In this document: positions 49,759-57,947 of the stretch, piece after piece
Position numbering within the stretch: the stretch's first letter is position 1
Layout: every line of letters starts with the position of its first letter
Assembly (NCBI GenBank): GCA_964651535.1
Contig: CAZYYE010000001.1
Span: 124,001 to 188,000, forward strand
Origin: Terrimesophilobacter sp964651535
GTDB taxonomy: Bacteria > Actinomycetota > Actinomycetes > Actinomycetales > Microbacteriaceae
Length of the DNA stretch: 64,000 bases
Reading direction: 5' to 3'
Notes under the pieces: model-generated
The model's database searches: none
Told to the model about the DNA's origin: nothing
The model's input: only the letters and a program-made list of their open reading frames with translations
Program-made: the position numbers and the translations under genes

Positions 49759-50757
49759 GTGACCGTCTTCACCGTCGACGACTGCTGGCAAGACGGCTGG
49801 CGCGGACCGTCGACGATCGTCGCGGATGCGTCCGGGTTCCGCCTCGCGTCGGATTCCGATCCGACAGCATCCGCGCACCTCGGCGGCACCATCTTCCCCG
49901 GCTTCCGTGACGCCCACGTGCACCTGGGCCTCATCGACGGCTCGGAGTTGCTCGGAGGCGGAATCGCCATAGCCCATGATTTCGGATGGGATCTGGAGTC
50001 CTCCAGAGGCTGGCCAACCGACACCGCCCTGCCGGAGGTGCGCATTGCCGGCCAGTTGCTCACGGCACCGGGCGGGTATCCGACTGCGAGCGGCTGGGCT
50101 CCGTCTGACGCGGCTCGGGAAGTCGCCGGACCCGACGACGCACCCGCTGCCGTGGACGAACAGCTCGAGGCCGGCGCGACGTTCATCAAACTCACGCTCA
50201 ACTCGGATGCGGGCCCCGTCCTCGATGACGACGCGCTGGCCGCCATCGTCGGCCACGCCCACACCCGCGGGGTGACGGTAGCTGCGCACGCGCAGGGAGC
50301 CGGGCAGGCAGCCCGCGCATTCTCGGCACGCGTCGATGTTCTCGCCCACGCGCCGTGGAGCGAACGGCTCTCCGACGACCTCATCGAGGCCATGGCCGGG
50401 AAGCTGAGCTGGGTGAGCACGCTCGACATTCACGGGTGGGGAAGCTTCAATCGCGATTTCGCCGTCGCGAACGACAACGTCCGACGGTTCCATGCGGCCG
50501 GCGGCGACATCCGATACGGGACCGACCTCGGCAACGGCCCGATGCCGGTCGGCATCAACGAGCGCGAGCTCGTCGCGCTCGAACACGCCGGCCTGGAACT
50601 GGACGCGCTCGCCGCCGCAATCGCTCCCGCCCCGGCCCCAGGATCGTTCGGCCGACGCATCAGTCGAATAGAACGGCCGCGGGCAGACGATCCGGCCCAC
50701 TGGCTTGCCGCCGCGCACCTCATCGATCCCGACAACCTGAAGGATTACCTCTCGTGA
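49759..50757 (+). CDS. Amidohydrolase-superfamily enzyme in the tryptophan operon
   Basis: The 332-residue protein has the metal-binding pattern of the amidohydrolase superfamily: HVHLG near residue 54, TFIKLTLNSDAG (metal-bridging Lys), VTVAAHAQGAGQ, VDVLAHAPW and RYGTDLGNGPM (Asp). The ligands are intact. Between kynA and the kynureninase remnant, it may act on N-formylkynurenine (a formamidase role) or a later kynurenine-pathway product, but this is inference. The start GTG 49759 lies in the palindromic repeat's conserved GTGAC tail, with AAGGGAG as ribosome binding site. Its stop overlaps the remnant's GTG by 4 nt. Confidence 0.78.
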   Translation: MTVFTVDDCWQDGWRGPSTIVADASGFRLASDSDPTASAHLGGTIFPGFRDAHVHLGLIDGSELLGGGIAIAHDFGWDLESSRGWPTDTALPEVRIAGQLLTAPGGYPTASGWAPSDAAREVAGPDDAPAAVDEQLEAGATFIKLTLNSDAGPVLDDDALAAIVGHAHTRGVTVAAHAQGAGQAARAFSARVDVLAHAPWSERLSDDLIEAMAGKLSWVSTLDIHGWGSFNRDFAVANDNVRRFHAAGGDIRYGTDLGNGPMPVGINERELVALEHAGLELDALAAAIAPAPAPGSFGRRISRIERPRADDPAHWLAAAHLIDPDNLKDYLS

Positions 50758-50915
50758 CGGAACTCCTTGCCCGCGAACTCGACGCCGCCAATCCGCTGGC
50801 CTCGTTCCCCGACTTCCGCCGCCCCAACGGGTTGCGGCTCGGCCTCTTTCCGCTCACGACGCGGTTCGGGGATGTTCGGGTCGGCGTCGAGGCTATCGCT
50901 TCCGAACTGCCGTGA
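50754..50915 (+). pseudogene. kynU: Kynureninase remnant (in-frame internal deletion)
   Basis: The 53-codon frame starts VTELLARELDAANPLASF, which resembles the beginning of kynureninase, and ends FRRPNGLRLGLFPLTTRF followed by GDVRVGVEAIASEL, which resembles its C-terminal strand and helix. The roughly 350 residues between, with the PLP-binding Lys and the substrate site, are missing. The junction is in frame. Both ends keep 4-nt GTGA overlaps, with the amidohydrolase and with PaaX. The remnant therefore still couples translation through the operon but cannot be a PLP enzyme. Confidence 0.75.
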
Positions 50916-51718
50916 TCCTCGACGACATCGACTCGCGCCCGGGCAGCGCGACGTCGATTCTGCGCACCATCGTCGGCGCCTACTTGCGCGGGCTGGGCGG
51001 TTGGGCTTCCATTGCCGAACTCATCCGCCTCATGAATGCGGTCGGGATCTCGAGCTCGCACGCGAGGACCGCAGTGCTGAGAGTCAAGAACAAGGGACTG
51101 CTCGACCCGGCGCCGTTGGGTGGCCAATCCGGTTACCGGATCAACCCCGACGCGCTGCCGATGCTGGAACGCGGCGATCGGATGATTTTCGAGCCGCGAC
51201 AGCAGCGCGACGGCGGTTCGTGGTGCCTCGTGTCGTTCTCCCTGCCCGAGTCGCAGCGGGCCGCGCGGCACCAGTTGCGGAAGCGGCTTGCCTGGATCGG
51301 ATGCGGGACGGTGTCGACAGGCTTGTGGATCGGTCCGGCCTTCCTCACGGATGTTGTGGAGGAAATCCTGTCCGACCTGGAACTGCGCCAATGGGCGACC
51401 GTGTTCATCACCGACACCCCGCATCCGGCGGGACCGTTGAGAGAAGCTGTCTCCCGCTGGTGGGACCTGGACGCGATCGCCGCTCTCCACCACGGGTTCA
51501 TCGACGCGTTCGGCTCGTGGGGCCCGGCGGATGACCCCGGCCGCGCTTTCGCGAACTATGTGACGGTTCTCGATCGGTGGCGCATCATCCCGTATCGGGA
51601 CCCGCGGCTGCAACCGGCCGTGTTGCCGGCGGACTGGCCGGGGTTCGAGAGCGCGGCGCTTTTCGATCGGCTCTATTGGGAACTCGCGGGGGATGCCGAT
51701 CGCTTCGTGAGCCGCTGA
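50912..51718 (+). CDS. PaaX-family transcriptional regulator
   Basis: The 268-residue protein has the PaaX N-terminal winged helix (SILRTIVGAYLRGLGGWASI, ISSSHARTAVLRVKNKGLL) and the central/C-terminal PaaX domains (GSWCLVSFSLPESQRAARHQLRKRLAWIGCGTVSTGLWI, VLDRWRIIPYRDPRLQP). PaaX represses phenylacetate catabolism through phenylacetyl-CoA. As the last gene of the kynA operon it more likely governs tryptophan/kynurenine catabolism here. The GTG start overlaps the remnant stop (GTGA). Confidence 0.9.
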   Translation: MILDDIDSRPGSATSILRTIVGAYLRGLGGWASIAELIRLMNAVGISSSHARTAVLRVKNKGLLDPAPLGGQSGYRINPDALPMLERGDRMIFEPRQQRDGGSWCLVSFSLPESQRAARHQLRKRLAWIGCGTVSTGLWIGPAFLTDVVEEILSDLELRQWATVFITDTPHPAGPLREAVSRWWDLDAIAALHHGFIDAFGSWGPADDPGRAFANYVTVLDRWRIIPYRDPRLQPAVLPADWPGFESAALFDRLYWELAGDADRFVSR

Positions 51719-51761
51719 GAGCGCTCGCGACTTTCGTGGCGCACCGGGTCGCGTTTCGTGT

Positions 51762-52667
51762 TTACGCGACCGCGAGCATCCCGGCGGCGATGAGCGCGAG
51801 CACGAGGCCGATCGCCTGGACGGGCGCGATGCGTTCCCTCAGCACGATCGCCGCGAGGATGATGGTGCCCGCCGGGTAGAGCGCCGTCAGCACGGAGATC
51901 ACGGTCAGTTCGCCAAGCCTCAGGCCGACGAGGAGCAGCGCGTTCGCCGTCGCATCGATCACGCCGGCCAGGATTGCGATGCGCAACCCGCCGATCCACC
52001 CCGGGCTCAGCATGCCGACGCGCGGTTCGTCGAGTTCGGTCGTGGGCGCCGCAATGACGGCGGCCGGTCGGCGCATCCACAGTGCGATCACGCCGATGAC
52101 GGCGAACATGATGACGCCGTTCACGGCGCGGTTCGCGATGAGCGGGACGAGGCCGGCGTCATCCGGGGTCAGGTCGATGAGGATGAGGAACGCGCCGATC
52201 ATGGCTCCGGAGCCGATTGCCATGAGAAGCGCCTTGAGGCTCGGCCGGACCGCGCCTTCCTCCTTCACGAATCCGACGAGCACGACCGCGACGAGGGCGA
52301 TCCCGATCGCGACATATCCGAGCGTCGTGAGGCGCTCGCCTCGGATTACTCCGGCCATGAGCGGGACGAACGCGGAGACGAGCGCGGTGAGCGGGGAGAG
52401 GATGCTCATTGGCCCGATCGCGAGGCACGCGTACAGGAGGGTGATCGCGATCGCTCCCGTGACGCCGGAGATCCCGCCGTAGAGCACTGCCTCCCACGAC
52501 CAGCGTCCGCCGATGAGCGCTTCCGCCGCGAACAGTATGACGAGGCCGGATGCCGCGCCGATCGCGGTCACGCGGATCGGGCTGATGCGCCGCGACGCGA
52601 TGCCGCCCAGGAAGTCGGCGGAACCGTAAACGAGCGCGGCGGTAACGCCGACGAGAACTGTGAGCAT
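51762..52667 (-). CDS. DMT-superfamily transporter (EamA family)
   Basis: The 301-residue protein has ten hydrophobic helices in two EamA repeats, starting LTVLVGVTAALVYGSADFLGGI, a pattern common to EamA proteins that follow an unusual YGSADFLGG consensus. A polar break (RRPAAVIAAPTTELDEPRVG) separates the repeats. Substrate unknown. It is convergent with the paaX gene and divergent from the acyl-CoA oxidase gene. Confidence 0.87.
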   Translation of the reverse strand: MLTVLVGVTAALVYGSADFLGGIASRRISPIRVTAIGAASGLVILFAAEALIGGRWSWEAVLYGGISGVTGAIAITLLYACLAIGPMSILSPLTALVSAFVPLMAGVIRGERLTTLGYVAIGIALVAVVLVGFVKEEGAVRPSLKALLMAIGSGAMIGAFLILIDLTPDDAGLVPLIANRAVNGVIMFAVIGVIALWMRRPAAVIAAPTTELDEPRVGMLSPGWIGGLRIAILAGVIDATANALLLVGLRLGELTVISVLTALYPAGTIILAAIVLRERIAPVQAIGLVLALIAAGMLAVA

Positions 52668-52831
52668 TCAGGACCATTCGCAAGGGGTGCGTTCAACTCT
52701 AGGCGCTGGCAGGTACTCACAAAATTCGCGCGAATTCCCGCCATTCGGCGGTGGAACACGCACGGGGTATTTCCGGTGAGCCGAGCGCCGATCTACCGTG
52801 GGGAGGAGACTATGAGTTACAAGGAGTCGGA

Positions 52832-54922
52832 ATGACTGCAACAGCGTCGCACGGCCAGCTTTCCGCTGAGGTGGAGGAGCATCTGGATATGGCCGCCGGA
52901 TCGACGGGCGCCACCGCGACCGTCGACGTGAAGATTTTGAACGATCTGCTCATGGGGACATGGGGTGACATCCGCCGGGAGGCTCGCGAGTTCGTGAAGG
53001 ATCCTGCGCTGCACCGCATGGATGGCCTGTCGCTGGAGGATCAGAGGGAGCGCGCACTCGCGCAGCTTCACTTGCTCGTGGAGCATGGTGCCGTGCACCG
53101 CGCGTTCCCGATCTCGGTCGGGGGGCTGGAAGACAACGGCGGGAACATCACGGCGTTCGAGGAACTCGTCACCGCCGATCCTTCGCTGCAGATCAAGGGC
53201 GGCGTGCAGTGGGGGCTGTTCGGGTCGGCGATTGTGCAGTTGGGCACGGAACGGCACCACCATTTGCTTCCGCCGCTCATGCGGCTGGAGGTTCCCGGCG
53301 CGTTCGCGATGACGGAGATCGGCCACGGTTCGGATGTCGCGAGTCTCGCCACGACGGCGACCTACGACGAGGAAGCACACGAGTTCGTCATCAATACGCC
53401 GTTCCGTGCGGCGTGGAAACAGTTCCTCGGCAATGCGGGCCGCGACGGCAGGGCCGCTGTCGTGTTCGCCCAGCTCATCACGAAGGGCGTGAACCACGGC
53501 GTGCACGCGCTGTACGTGCCGATTCGCGACGACAACGGTTTCCTGCCCGGCATCGAGGGCGAGGATGACGGCTGGAAGGGCGGGCTCAACGGCATCGACA
53601 ACGGAACGCTCGCGTTCCACAGTGTGCGCGTGCCGCGCGAGAACCTGCTGAACAAGTACGGGGATGTCGCGGAGGACGGCACGTACTCCTCGCCCATCGA
53701 CAGCCCAGGGCGGCGGTTCTTCACAATGCTCGGCACTCTCGTGCAGGGGCGGGTTTCTCTCGACGGTGCGGCGACGGCGGCGTCCGCGGTGGGGCTTGCG
53801 ATTGCCATCCGGTACGGGAATGAACGACGCCAGTTCACGTCGGGCGGCGATGACGAGCAAGTGCTCATGGACTACCAGCGGCACCAGCGCCGGCTCATCC
53901 CGTTGCTCGCGACGACGTACGCGCAGACGTTCGCGCACGACGAGTTGCTCGTCGCGTTCGACTCGGTGTTCAGCGGGAGAACGGACACGGACGAGGACCG
54001 GCAGGATCTCGAAACTCTCGCGGCAGCGTTGAAGCCGCTGTCGACGTGGCACGCGCTCGACACCCTGCAGGAGGCGCGCGAGGCGTGCGGCGGCGCGGGG
54101 TTCATGGCGGAGAACCGGCTTGTGGGGTTACGGGCCGACCTGGATGTGTACGTCACGTTCGAGGGCGACAACAACGTGCTGTTGCAGCTTGTCGCGAAGC
54201 GCCTGCTCACCGACTTCAGCGACAAATTCAAGGATGCTGACATCGGCGCGCTCGCCTCGTTCGTCGTAGGGCGCGCGGCGGATGCGGCCATCCACGGCAC
54301 GGGTTTGCGCACGGTCGCGCAGACGATCAAGGACTTCGGTTCGACGGCCCGAAGCGTCAAGGAGCTGCGCGAGACGAATGTGCAACGCGAGTTGCTCACG
54401 GATCGAGTGGAAACGATGGTGTCAGATATTGCCGGCCGGTTGCGGGCAGCGGAGAAGATGACGCCCGCGGAGGCTGCTGAGCTGTTCAACTCGCAGCAGG
54501 ACGAACTCATCGAGGCGGCGCGAGCCCACGGCGAGCTGCTGCAGTGGGAGGCGTTCACGCGCGCCTACGAGGCGATCGAGGATGAGGGCACCCGGCAGGT
54601 CATCGAGTGGCTGCACGACGTGTTCGGGCTCGGGTTGATCGAGAAGCACCTGGCCTGGTATCTGATTCACGGTCGGTTGTCGCCGCAGCGCGCGGAGGCG
54701 ATCACCGCGTACATCGATCGGCTGCTTGCCCGCCTGCGTCCGCACGTGCAAGACCTCGTCGATGCGTTCGGTTACGAGCAGCAGCACTTGCGCGCGCCGA
54801 TCTCGTCCGGTATCGAGGCGGAGCGCCAGGAGGAAGCGAGGGCGTACTACCGCGAACTCGCGGCATCCGGCAACGCCCCGGTCGACGAGAAGTCTCTGAA
54901 GGCGAAGCGCCCCGCACCCTGA
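52832..54922 (+). CDS. Acyl-CoA dehydrogenase/oxidase family protein
   Basis: The 696-residue protein fits peroxisome-type acyl-CoA oxidases. It has an N-terminal ACAD helical part, the central beta domain (MTEIGHGSDVASLATTATYD), FAD-contact segments (RAVQ-like NERRQFTSGGDDEQVLMDYQRHQRRLIPLLA; EACGGAGFMAENRLVGLRADLDVYVTFEGDN), and an extra C-terminal ACOX domain. It should catalyse the first step of fatty-acyl beta-oxidation, passing electrons to oxygen or an unknown acceptor. AAGGAG precedes ATG 52832. The C-terminus KRPAP ends at a TGA shared with a palindromic repeat. Confidence 0.9.
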   Translation: MTATASHGQLSAEVEEHLDMAAGSTGATATVDVKILNDLLMGTWGDIRREAREFVKDPALHRMDGLSLEDQRERALAQLHLLVEHGAVHRAFPISVGGLEDNGGNITAFEELVTADPSLQIKGGVQWGLFGSAIVQLGTERHHHLLPPLMRLEVPGAFAMTEIGHGSDVASLATTATYDEEAHEFVINTPFRAAWKQFLGNAGRDGRAAVVFAQLITKGVNHGVHALYVPIRDDNGFLPGIEGEDDGWKGGLNGIDNGTLAFHSVRVPRENLLNKYGDVAEDGTYSSPIDSPGRRFFTMLGTLVQGRVSLDGAATAASAVGLAIAIRYGNERRQFTSGGDDEQVLMDYQRHQRRLIPLLATTYAQTFAHDELLVAFDSVFSGRTDTDEDRQDLETLAAALKPLSTWHALDTLQEAREACGGAGFMAENRLVGLRADLDVYVTFEGDNNVLLQLVAKRLLTDFSDKFKDADIGALASFVVGRAADAAIHGTGLRTVAQTIKDFGSTARSVKELRETNVQRELLTDRVETMVSDIAGRLRAAEKMTPAEAAELFNSQQDELIEAARAHGELLQWEAFTRAYEAIEDEGTRQVIEWLHDVFGLGLIEKHLAWYLIHGRLSPQRAEAITAYIDRLLARLRPHVQDLVDAFGYEQQHLRAPISSGIEAERQEEARAYYRELAASGNAPVDEKSLKAKRPAP

Positions 54923-55097
54923 GGAGCGCGCAGGGTCGCCTTGTGCACGCTCCCTGAGGAGGCCCGGAGGGCCGTCTCGAAGGGAGCCGTGGTGTGACTG
55001 ATGGCTCCCTTCGAGGCTCGCTGCGCTCGCACCTCAGGGAACGGTAGCCGCTCCCTGAGGAGGCCCGGAGGGCCGTCTCGAAGGGAGCCATGCGGGT
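54917..55097. repeat. Palindromic repeat array C
   Basis: Two forward units (CTCCCTGAGGAGG ... GTCTCGAAGGGAGCC) flank a reverse unit (GCTCCCTTCGAGG ... CTCAGGGAAC), after a partial unit that contains the TGA stop of the acyl-CoA oxidase gene (CACCCTGAGGAGCGC). It separates that gene from the GIY-YIG gene. Confidence 0.9.
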
Positions 55098-55138
55098 GAC
55101 CCTGTGAACAACATCCGACACTCATCCGGAGCACGTAC

Positions 55139-55144
55139 GACAAT
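55139..55144 (+). promoter_or_regulatory. -10 box (GACAAT) of the GIY-YIG gene
   Basis: GACAAT lies 6 nt before the ATG at 55151; no Shine-Dalgarno. Confidence 0.4.
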
Positions 55145-55150
55145 CACTGG

Positions 55151-55444
55151 ATGCCGTACGTCTACATCCTCGAATGCACTGACGGCAGTTACTACACCGG
55201 AAGCACGTGGAACCTCGAAGGCAGAGTGTGGCAACACCAGAACGGTCTCGGTGCGAACTTCACGCGAAAGCATCGCGGCGCGAAGCTCGTCTTCAGCGAG
55301 TACACGGACCGCATCGAGGATGCATACGCGTGGGAGAAGCAAATCCAGGGCTGGAGCCGTGCAAAGAAGCGGGCTCTGATCGAGTCGCGGCTCGAGGATC
55401 TGCCGGAGCTCTCACGTCGAAAGCCAAATGGTCCCGCTCCCTGA
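55151..55444 (+). CDS. GIY-YIG nuclease-family protein (YhbQ/UPF0213-like)
   Basis: The 97-residue protein is a single GIY-YIG domain. The motif is split as PYVYILECTDGSYYTGSTWN (YVY ... YTG), with GLGANFTRKHRGAKLVF (Arg, His) and DAYAWEKQIQGWSRAKKRALI (catalytic Glu in WEKQIQGW). Such proteins are small nucleases or DNA-structure-binding proteins; their function in bacteria is not settled. The last residues PNGPAP and the TGA are encoded by the palindromic repeat, so the original C-terminus has been replaced or extended. It lies between two repeat arrays. Confidence 0.9.
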   Translation: MPYVYILECTDGSYYTGSTWNLEGRVWQHQNGLGANFTRKHRGAKLVFSEYTDRIEDAYAWEKQIQGWSRAKKRALIESRLEDLPELSRRKPNGPAP

Positions 55445-55739
55445 GGAGGCCCGGAGGGCCGTCTCGAAGGGAGCCTTGGAGTAACTTGGTGGTTCCCTTC
55501 GAGGCTCGCTGCGCTCGCACCTCAGGGGACGGTTACCGCTCCCTGAGGAGGCCCGGAGGGCCGTCTCGAAGGGAGCCTTGGAGTAACTTGGTGGTTCCCT
55601 TCGAGGCTCGCTGCGCTCGCACCTCAGGGGACGGTTACCGCTCCCTGAGGAGGCCCGGAGGGCCGTCTCGAAGGGAGCCTTGGAGTAACTTGGTGGTTCC
55701 CTTCGAGGCTCGCTGCGCTCGCACCTCAGGGAACGGAGG
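55434..55739. repeat. Palindromic repeat array D: three 102-bp tandem copies
   Basis: A 102-bp block that contains one forward and one reverse repeat unit is repeated three times, starting at 55434, 55536 and 55638. The copies are nearly identical; the last differs in a few bases at its right end (CTCAGGGAAC instead of CTCAGGGGAC). It fills the 319-bp gap between the GIY-YIG and S9 peptidase genes and holds no gene. The array starts within the GIY-YIG gene. Confidence 0.93.
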
Positions 55740-55751
55740 CTCGCGAGGTTC

Positions 55752-55757
55752 TACTGT
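55752..55757 (+). promoter_or_regulatory. -10 box (TACTGT) of the S9 peptidase gene
   Basis: TACTGT lies 6 nt before the ATG at 55764; the promoter begins directly after repeat array D. Confidence 0.5.
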
Positions 55758-55763
55758 GTAGGA

Positions 55764-57713
55764 ATGACCACCGTCGCGCCTTACGGATCCTGGGAATCGC
55801 CGATCTCGGCAGCATCGCTTGTCGCCACCGGACATCCGGTGAATGGGGGAACGTTCGTCGGCGACGAGGTGTGGTGGCTCGAGTCAAGGCCCTCAGAAGG
55901 CGGGCGTCTCTCCGTGCGGCGACACGACGCCGACGGAAACCCGGTCGACGTCATCCCGGCTCCGTGGAACGCCCGCACACGGGTGCACGAGTATGGCGGC
56001 GGAGCGTGGGCAGTGACAGACTCGGGCGACCTCGTGTTCGCCGAGTTCAATGACCAGCGCCTCTACCGCCTCGACCCGGGCGCGAGCGAGCCGACACCGC
56101 TGACGCCCGCCGACGAGGGGATGCGGTTCGCCGGCCTGAGCATCGTAGGCGACGAGGTGCTCGCCATCCGCGAGACGCACCGCGATGGCGACCTCGAGCG
56201 GGACATCGTCGCCGTGCCGCTCGATGGCGCGGGAGCAGTCGACGCCGGGGCCATCCGATCGATCGTGTCGGGGTCGCGGTTCCTCGCCGCCCCCCGGATC
56301 TCGCCCGACGGCGAACACCTCGCCTGGATCGCGTGGGAGCATCCACACATGCCGTGGGACGGCACTGAGCTGCGTGTCGGCAGGATCGAGCGCGGCACTG
56401 TTTCCGAGTTCCGGACACTGGGGGGAGGGCCGACCGAATCGGTGCTGCAGCCCGAGTGGGCGTCGAACGACGAACTGTATGCGATCAGCGACACTACCGG
56501 CTGGTGGAATCTCTACCGCTACACGCTCGGCGGAGCCGTGACCCCGCTGCACACGATGAAAGCGGACATCGGCGCACCGATGTGGGGCCTCGGCAAACGG
56601 TGGTATTCGATTCTCGATGACGGTCGTCTCGTGTTCGTGAGCACAGTCGGAACTGATTCGCTCGCCATCATCGACCCGGCGACAGGGATCATCGAACGCA
56701 TCAACGTGCCCCTCGATGCCCTCGCGTTGAACGCCGTATACGGGAACCGGGTTATCCTGACCTGCGGCAGCGCGCGGGTCGTTTCCGGCTTGCGTGAGTT
56801 CGACCTCGCAACACGCACGCTCGCCGACATTCGTCTCGACCTGGATGACGTGCCGCCAGACGACTTCCTCCCGGATGTGGAGGCTGTCACTTCCATCGCG
56901 GTCGCCGAGTCGGGAGAACGGGACGTGCACTCCTTCGTATACCGGCCGCGCAACCCGGAATTCGAGGCGCCGAAAGGCGAACTACCGCCCTTCATCGCTG
57001 TCGTTCACGGCGGCCCGACCGCGCACAGCTCTCCGGCGCTCAACCTGAACTACGCGTTCTTCACGTCGCGGGGAATCGGCATCATCGACATCAACTACGG
57101 CGGTTCGAGCGGTTACGGTCGCGAGTACCGCGAGCGGCTCAACGGGCAGTGGGGTGTAGTGGACGTGGAGGACACGATCGCAGCCGTCCAGGGGCTCGCG
57201 TATGCCGGAATCGCCGACCCCGCACGGCTCGCCATCCGCGGCGGCTCGGCGGGTGGCTGGACGGTGCTCGCGGCCCTCGTCTCCTCGGACGTGTTCGCGT
57301 GCGGTGTCTCGTACTACGGTGTCGCCGACTTGCGGGCGCTCGCGGAAGACACTCACGACTTCGAAGCGCGATACCTCGACGGGCTCGTCGGACCTCTGCC
57401 CGAAGCGGAGCAGCTTTACCACGACCGTGCGCCGATCAACCGCGTCGACGACCTGTCCTGCCCTGTGCTGCTCCTGCAGGGGCTGGATGACCCTGTCGTC
57501 CCGCCCGCGCAATCGGAAACATTTCGGGATGCGCTAGTGAACAACGGCATCCGGCATGCCTACATCGCGTACGAGGGCGAGTCGCACGGGTTTCGGAAGG
57601 CGGAGACGATCATCCACGCGATTCAGTCGGAGCTCTCGTTCTACGGGCAGGTGCTCGGCTTCGAGACGCCGGATACGCCCGAGTTCGAGCTCTGGGAGCC
57701 GCCCGTTCCCTGA
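55764..57713 (+). CDS. S9-family (prolyl oligopeptidase-like) peptidase
   Basis: The 649-residue serine peptidase has a seven-bladed beta-propeller (residues about 20-390) and a C-terminal alpha/beta hydrolase domain. Visible are VVHGGPTAHSSPALNLNYAFF (oxyanion HGGP), DINYGGSSGYGREYRERLNGQWG, the nucleophile in RGGSAGGWTVLAAL near residue 495, DDPVVPPAQSE (Asp) and ESHGFRKAETI (His). No signal peptide is seen, so it acts in the cytoplasm on short peptides, with acylaminoacyl or dipeptidyl peptidase activity. The TGA stop lies in a palindromic repeat (GTTCCCTGAGG). Confidence 0.93.
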   Translation: MTTVAPYGSWESPISAASLVATGHPVNGGTFVGDEVWWLESRPSEGGRLSVRRHDADGNPVDVIPAPWNARTRVHEYGGGAWAVTDSGDLVFAEFNDQRLYRLDPGASEPTPLTPADEGMRFAGLSIVGDEVLAIRETHRDGDLERDIVAVPLDGAGAVDAGAIRSIVSGSRFLAAPRISPDGEHLAWIAWEHPHMPWDGTELRVGRIERGTVSEFRTLGGGPTESVLQPEWASNDELYAISDTTGWWNLYRYTLGGAVTPLHTMKADIGAPMWGLGKRWYSILDDGRLVFVSTVGTDSLAIIDPATGIIERINVPLDALALNAVYGNRVILTCGSARVVSGLREFDLATRTLADIRLDLDDVPPDDFLPDVEAVTSIAVAESGERDVHSFVYRPRNPEFEAPKGELPPFIAVVHGGPTAHSSPALNLNYAFFTSRGIGIIDINYGGSSGYGREYRERLNGQWGVVDVEDTIAAVQGLAYAGIADPARLAIRGGSAGGWTVLAALVSSDVFACGVSYYGVADLRALAEDTHDFEARYLDGLVGPLPEAEQLYHDRAPINRVDDLSCPVLLLQGLDDPVVPPAQSETFRDALVNNGIRHAYIAYEGESHGFRKAETIIHAIQSELSFYGQVLGFETPDTPEFELWEPPVP

Positions 57714-57915
57714 GGCGTGGGTCCCGCTCCCTGAGGCGTGGGTCCCGTTCCCTGAGGCTCTCGAAGGGATCCCCAGTGACTTGGTTGCTCCCTTCGAGAC
57801 GGGCTGCGCCCTCCTCAGGGAGCGGGCCTGATTGTGCTGCGCGCTCCTCAGGGAGCGGGCAAACGCGAGCCGTTCCCTGAGGAGATCGCGCAGCGATCGT
57901 CTCGAAGGGAACCGA
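57708..57915. repeat. Palindromic repeat array E
   Basis: Short TTCCCTGAGGCGTGGGTCCC units (57704-57752) are followed by reverse units (CTCCCTTCGAGACG ... CTCAGGGAGC) and a final forward unit TTCCCTGAGGAGATCGCGCAG...GTCTCGAAGGGA, which ends 7 nt before a GTG (57918) in frame with recQ. The array spans the whole gap between the S9 and recQ genes. Confidence 0.9.
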
Positions 57916-57934
57916 CAGTGACCGTGGCCGCGGC

Positions 57935-57940
57935 TAGCCT
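57935..57940 (+). promoter_or_regulatory. -10 box (TAGCCT) of recQ
   Basis: TAGCCT lies 7 nt before the ATG at 57948. The alternative in-frame GTG 57918 would instead use the repeat's AAGGGA as ribosome binding site. Confidence 0.45.
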
Positions 57941-57947
57941 TGACAAC

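Noticed and set aside
55434..55739. Possible CRISPR array
   Set aside because: The three units are contiguous 102-bp copies with no unique spacers, and no cas genes are present.
55207..55761. 184-codon frame encoding a thrice-repeated peptide (RSLRRPGGPSRREPWSN...)
   Set aside because: It is the 102-bp tandem repeat read in a shadow frame; 102 is divisible by three, so the frame stays open. No start signal or homology.
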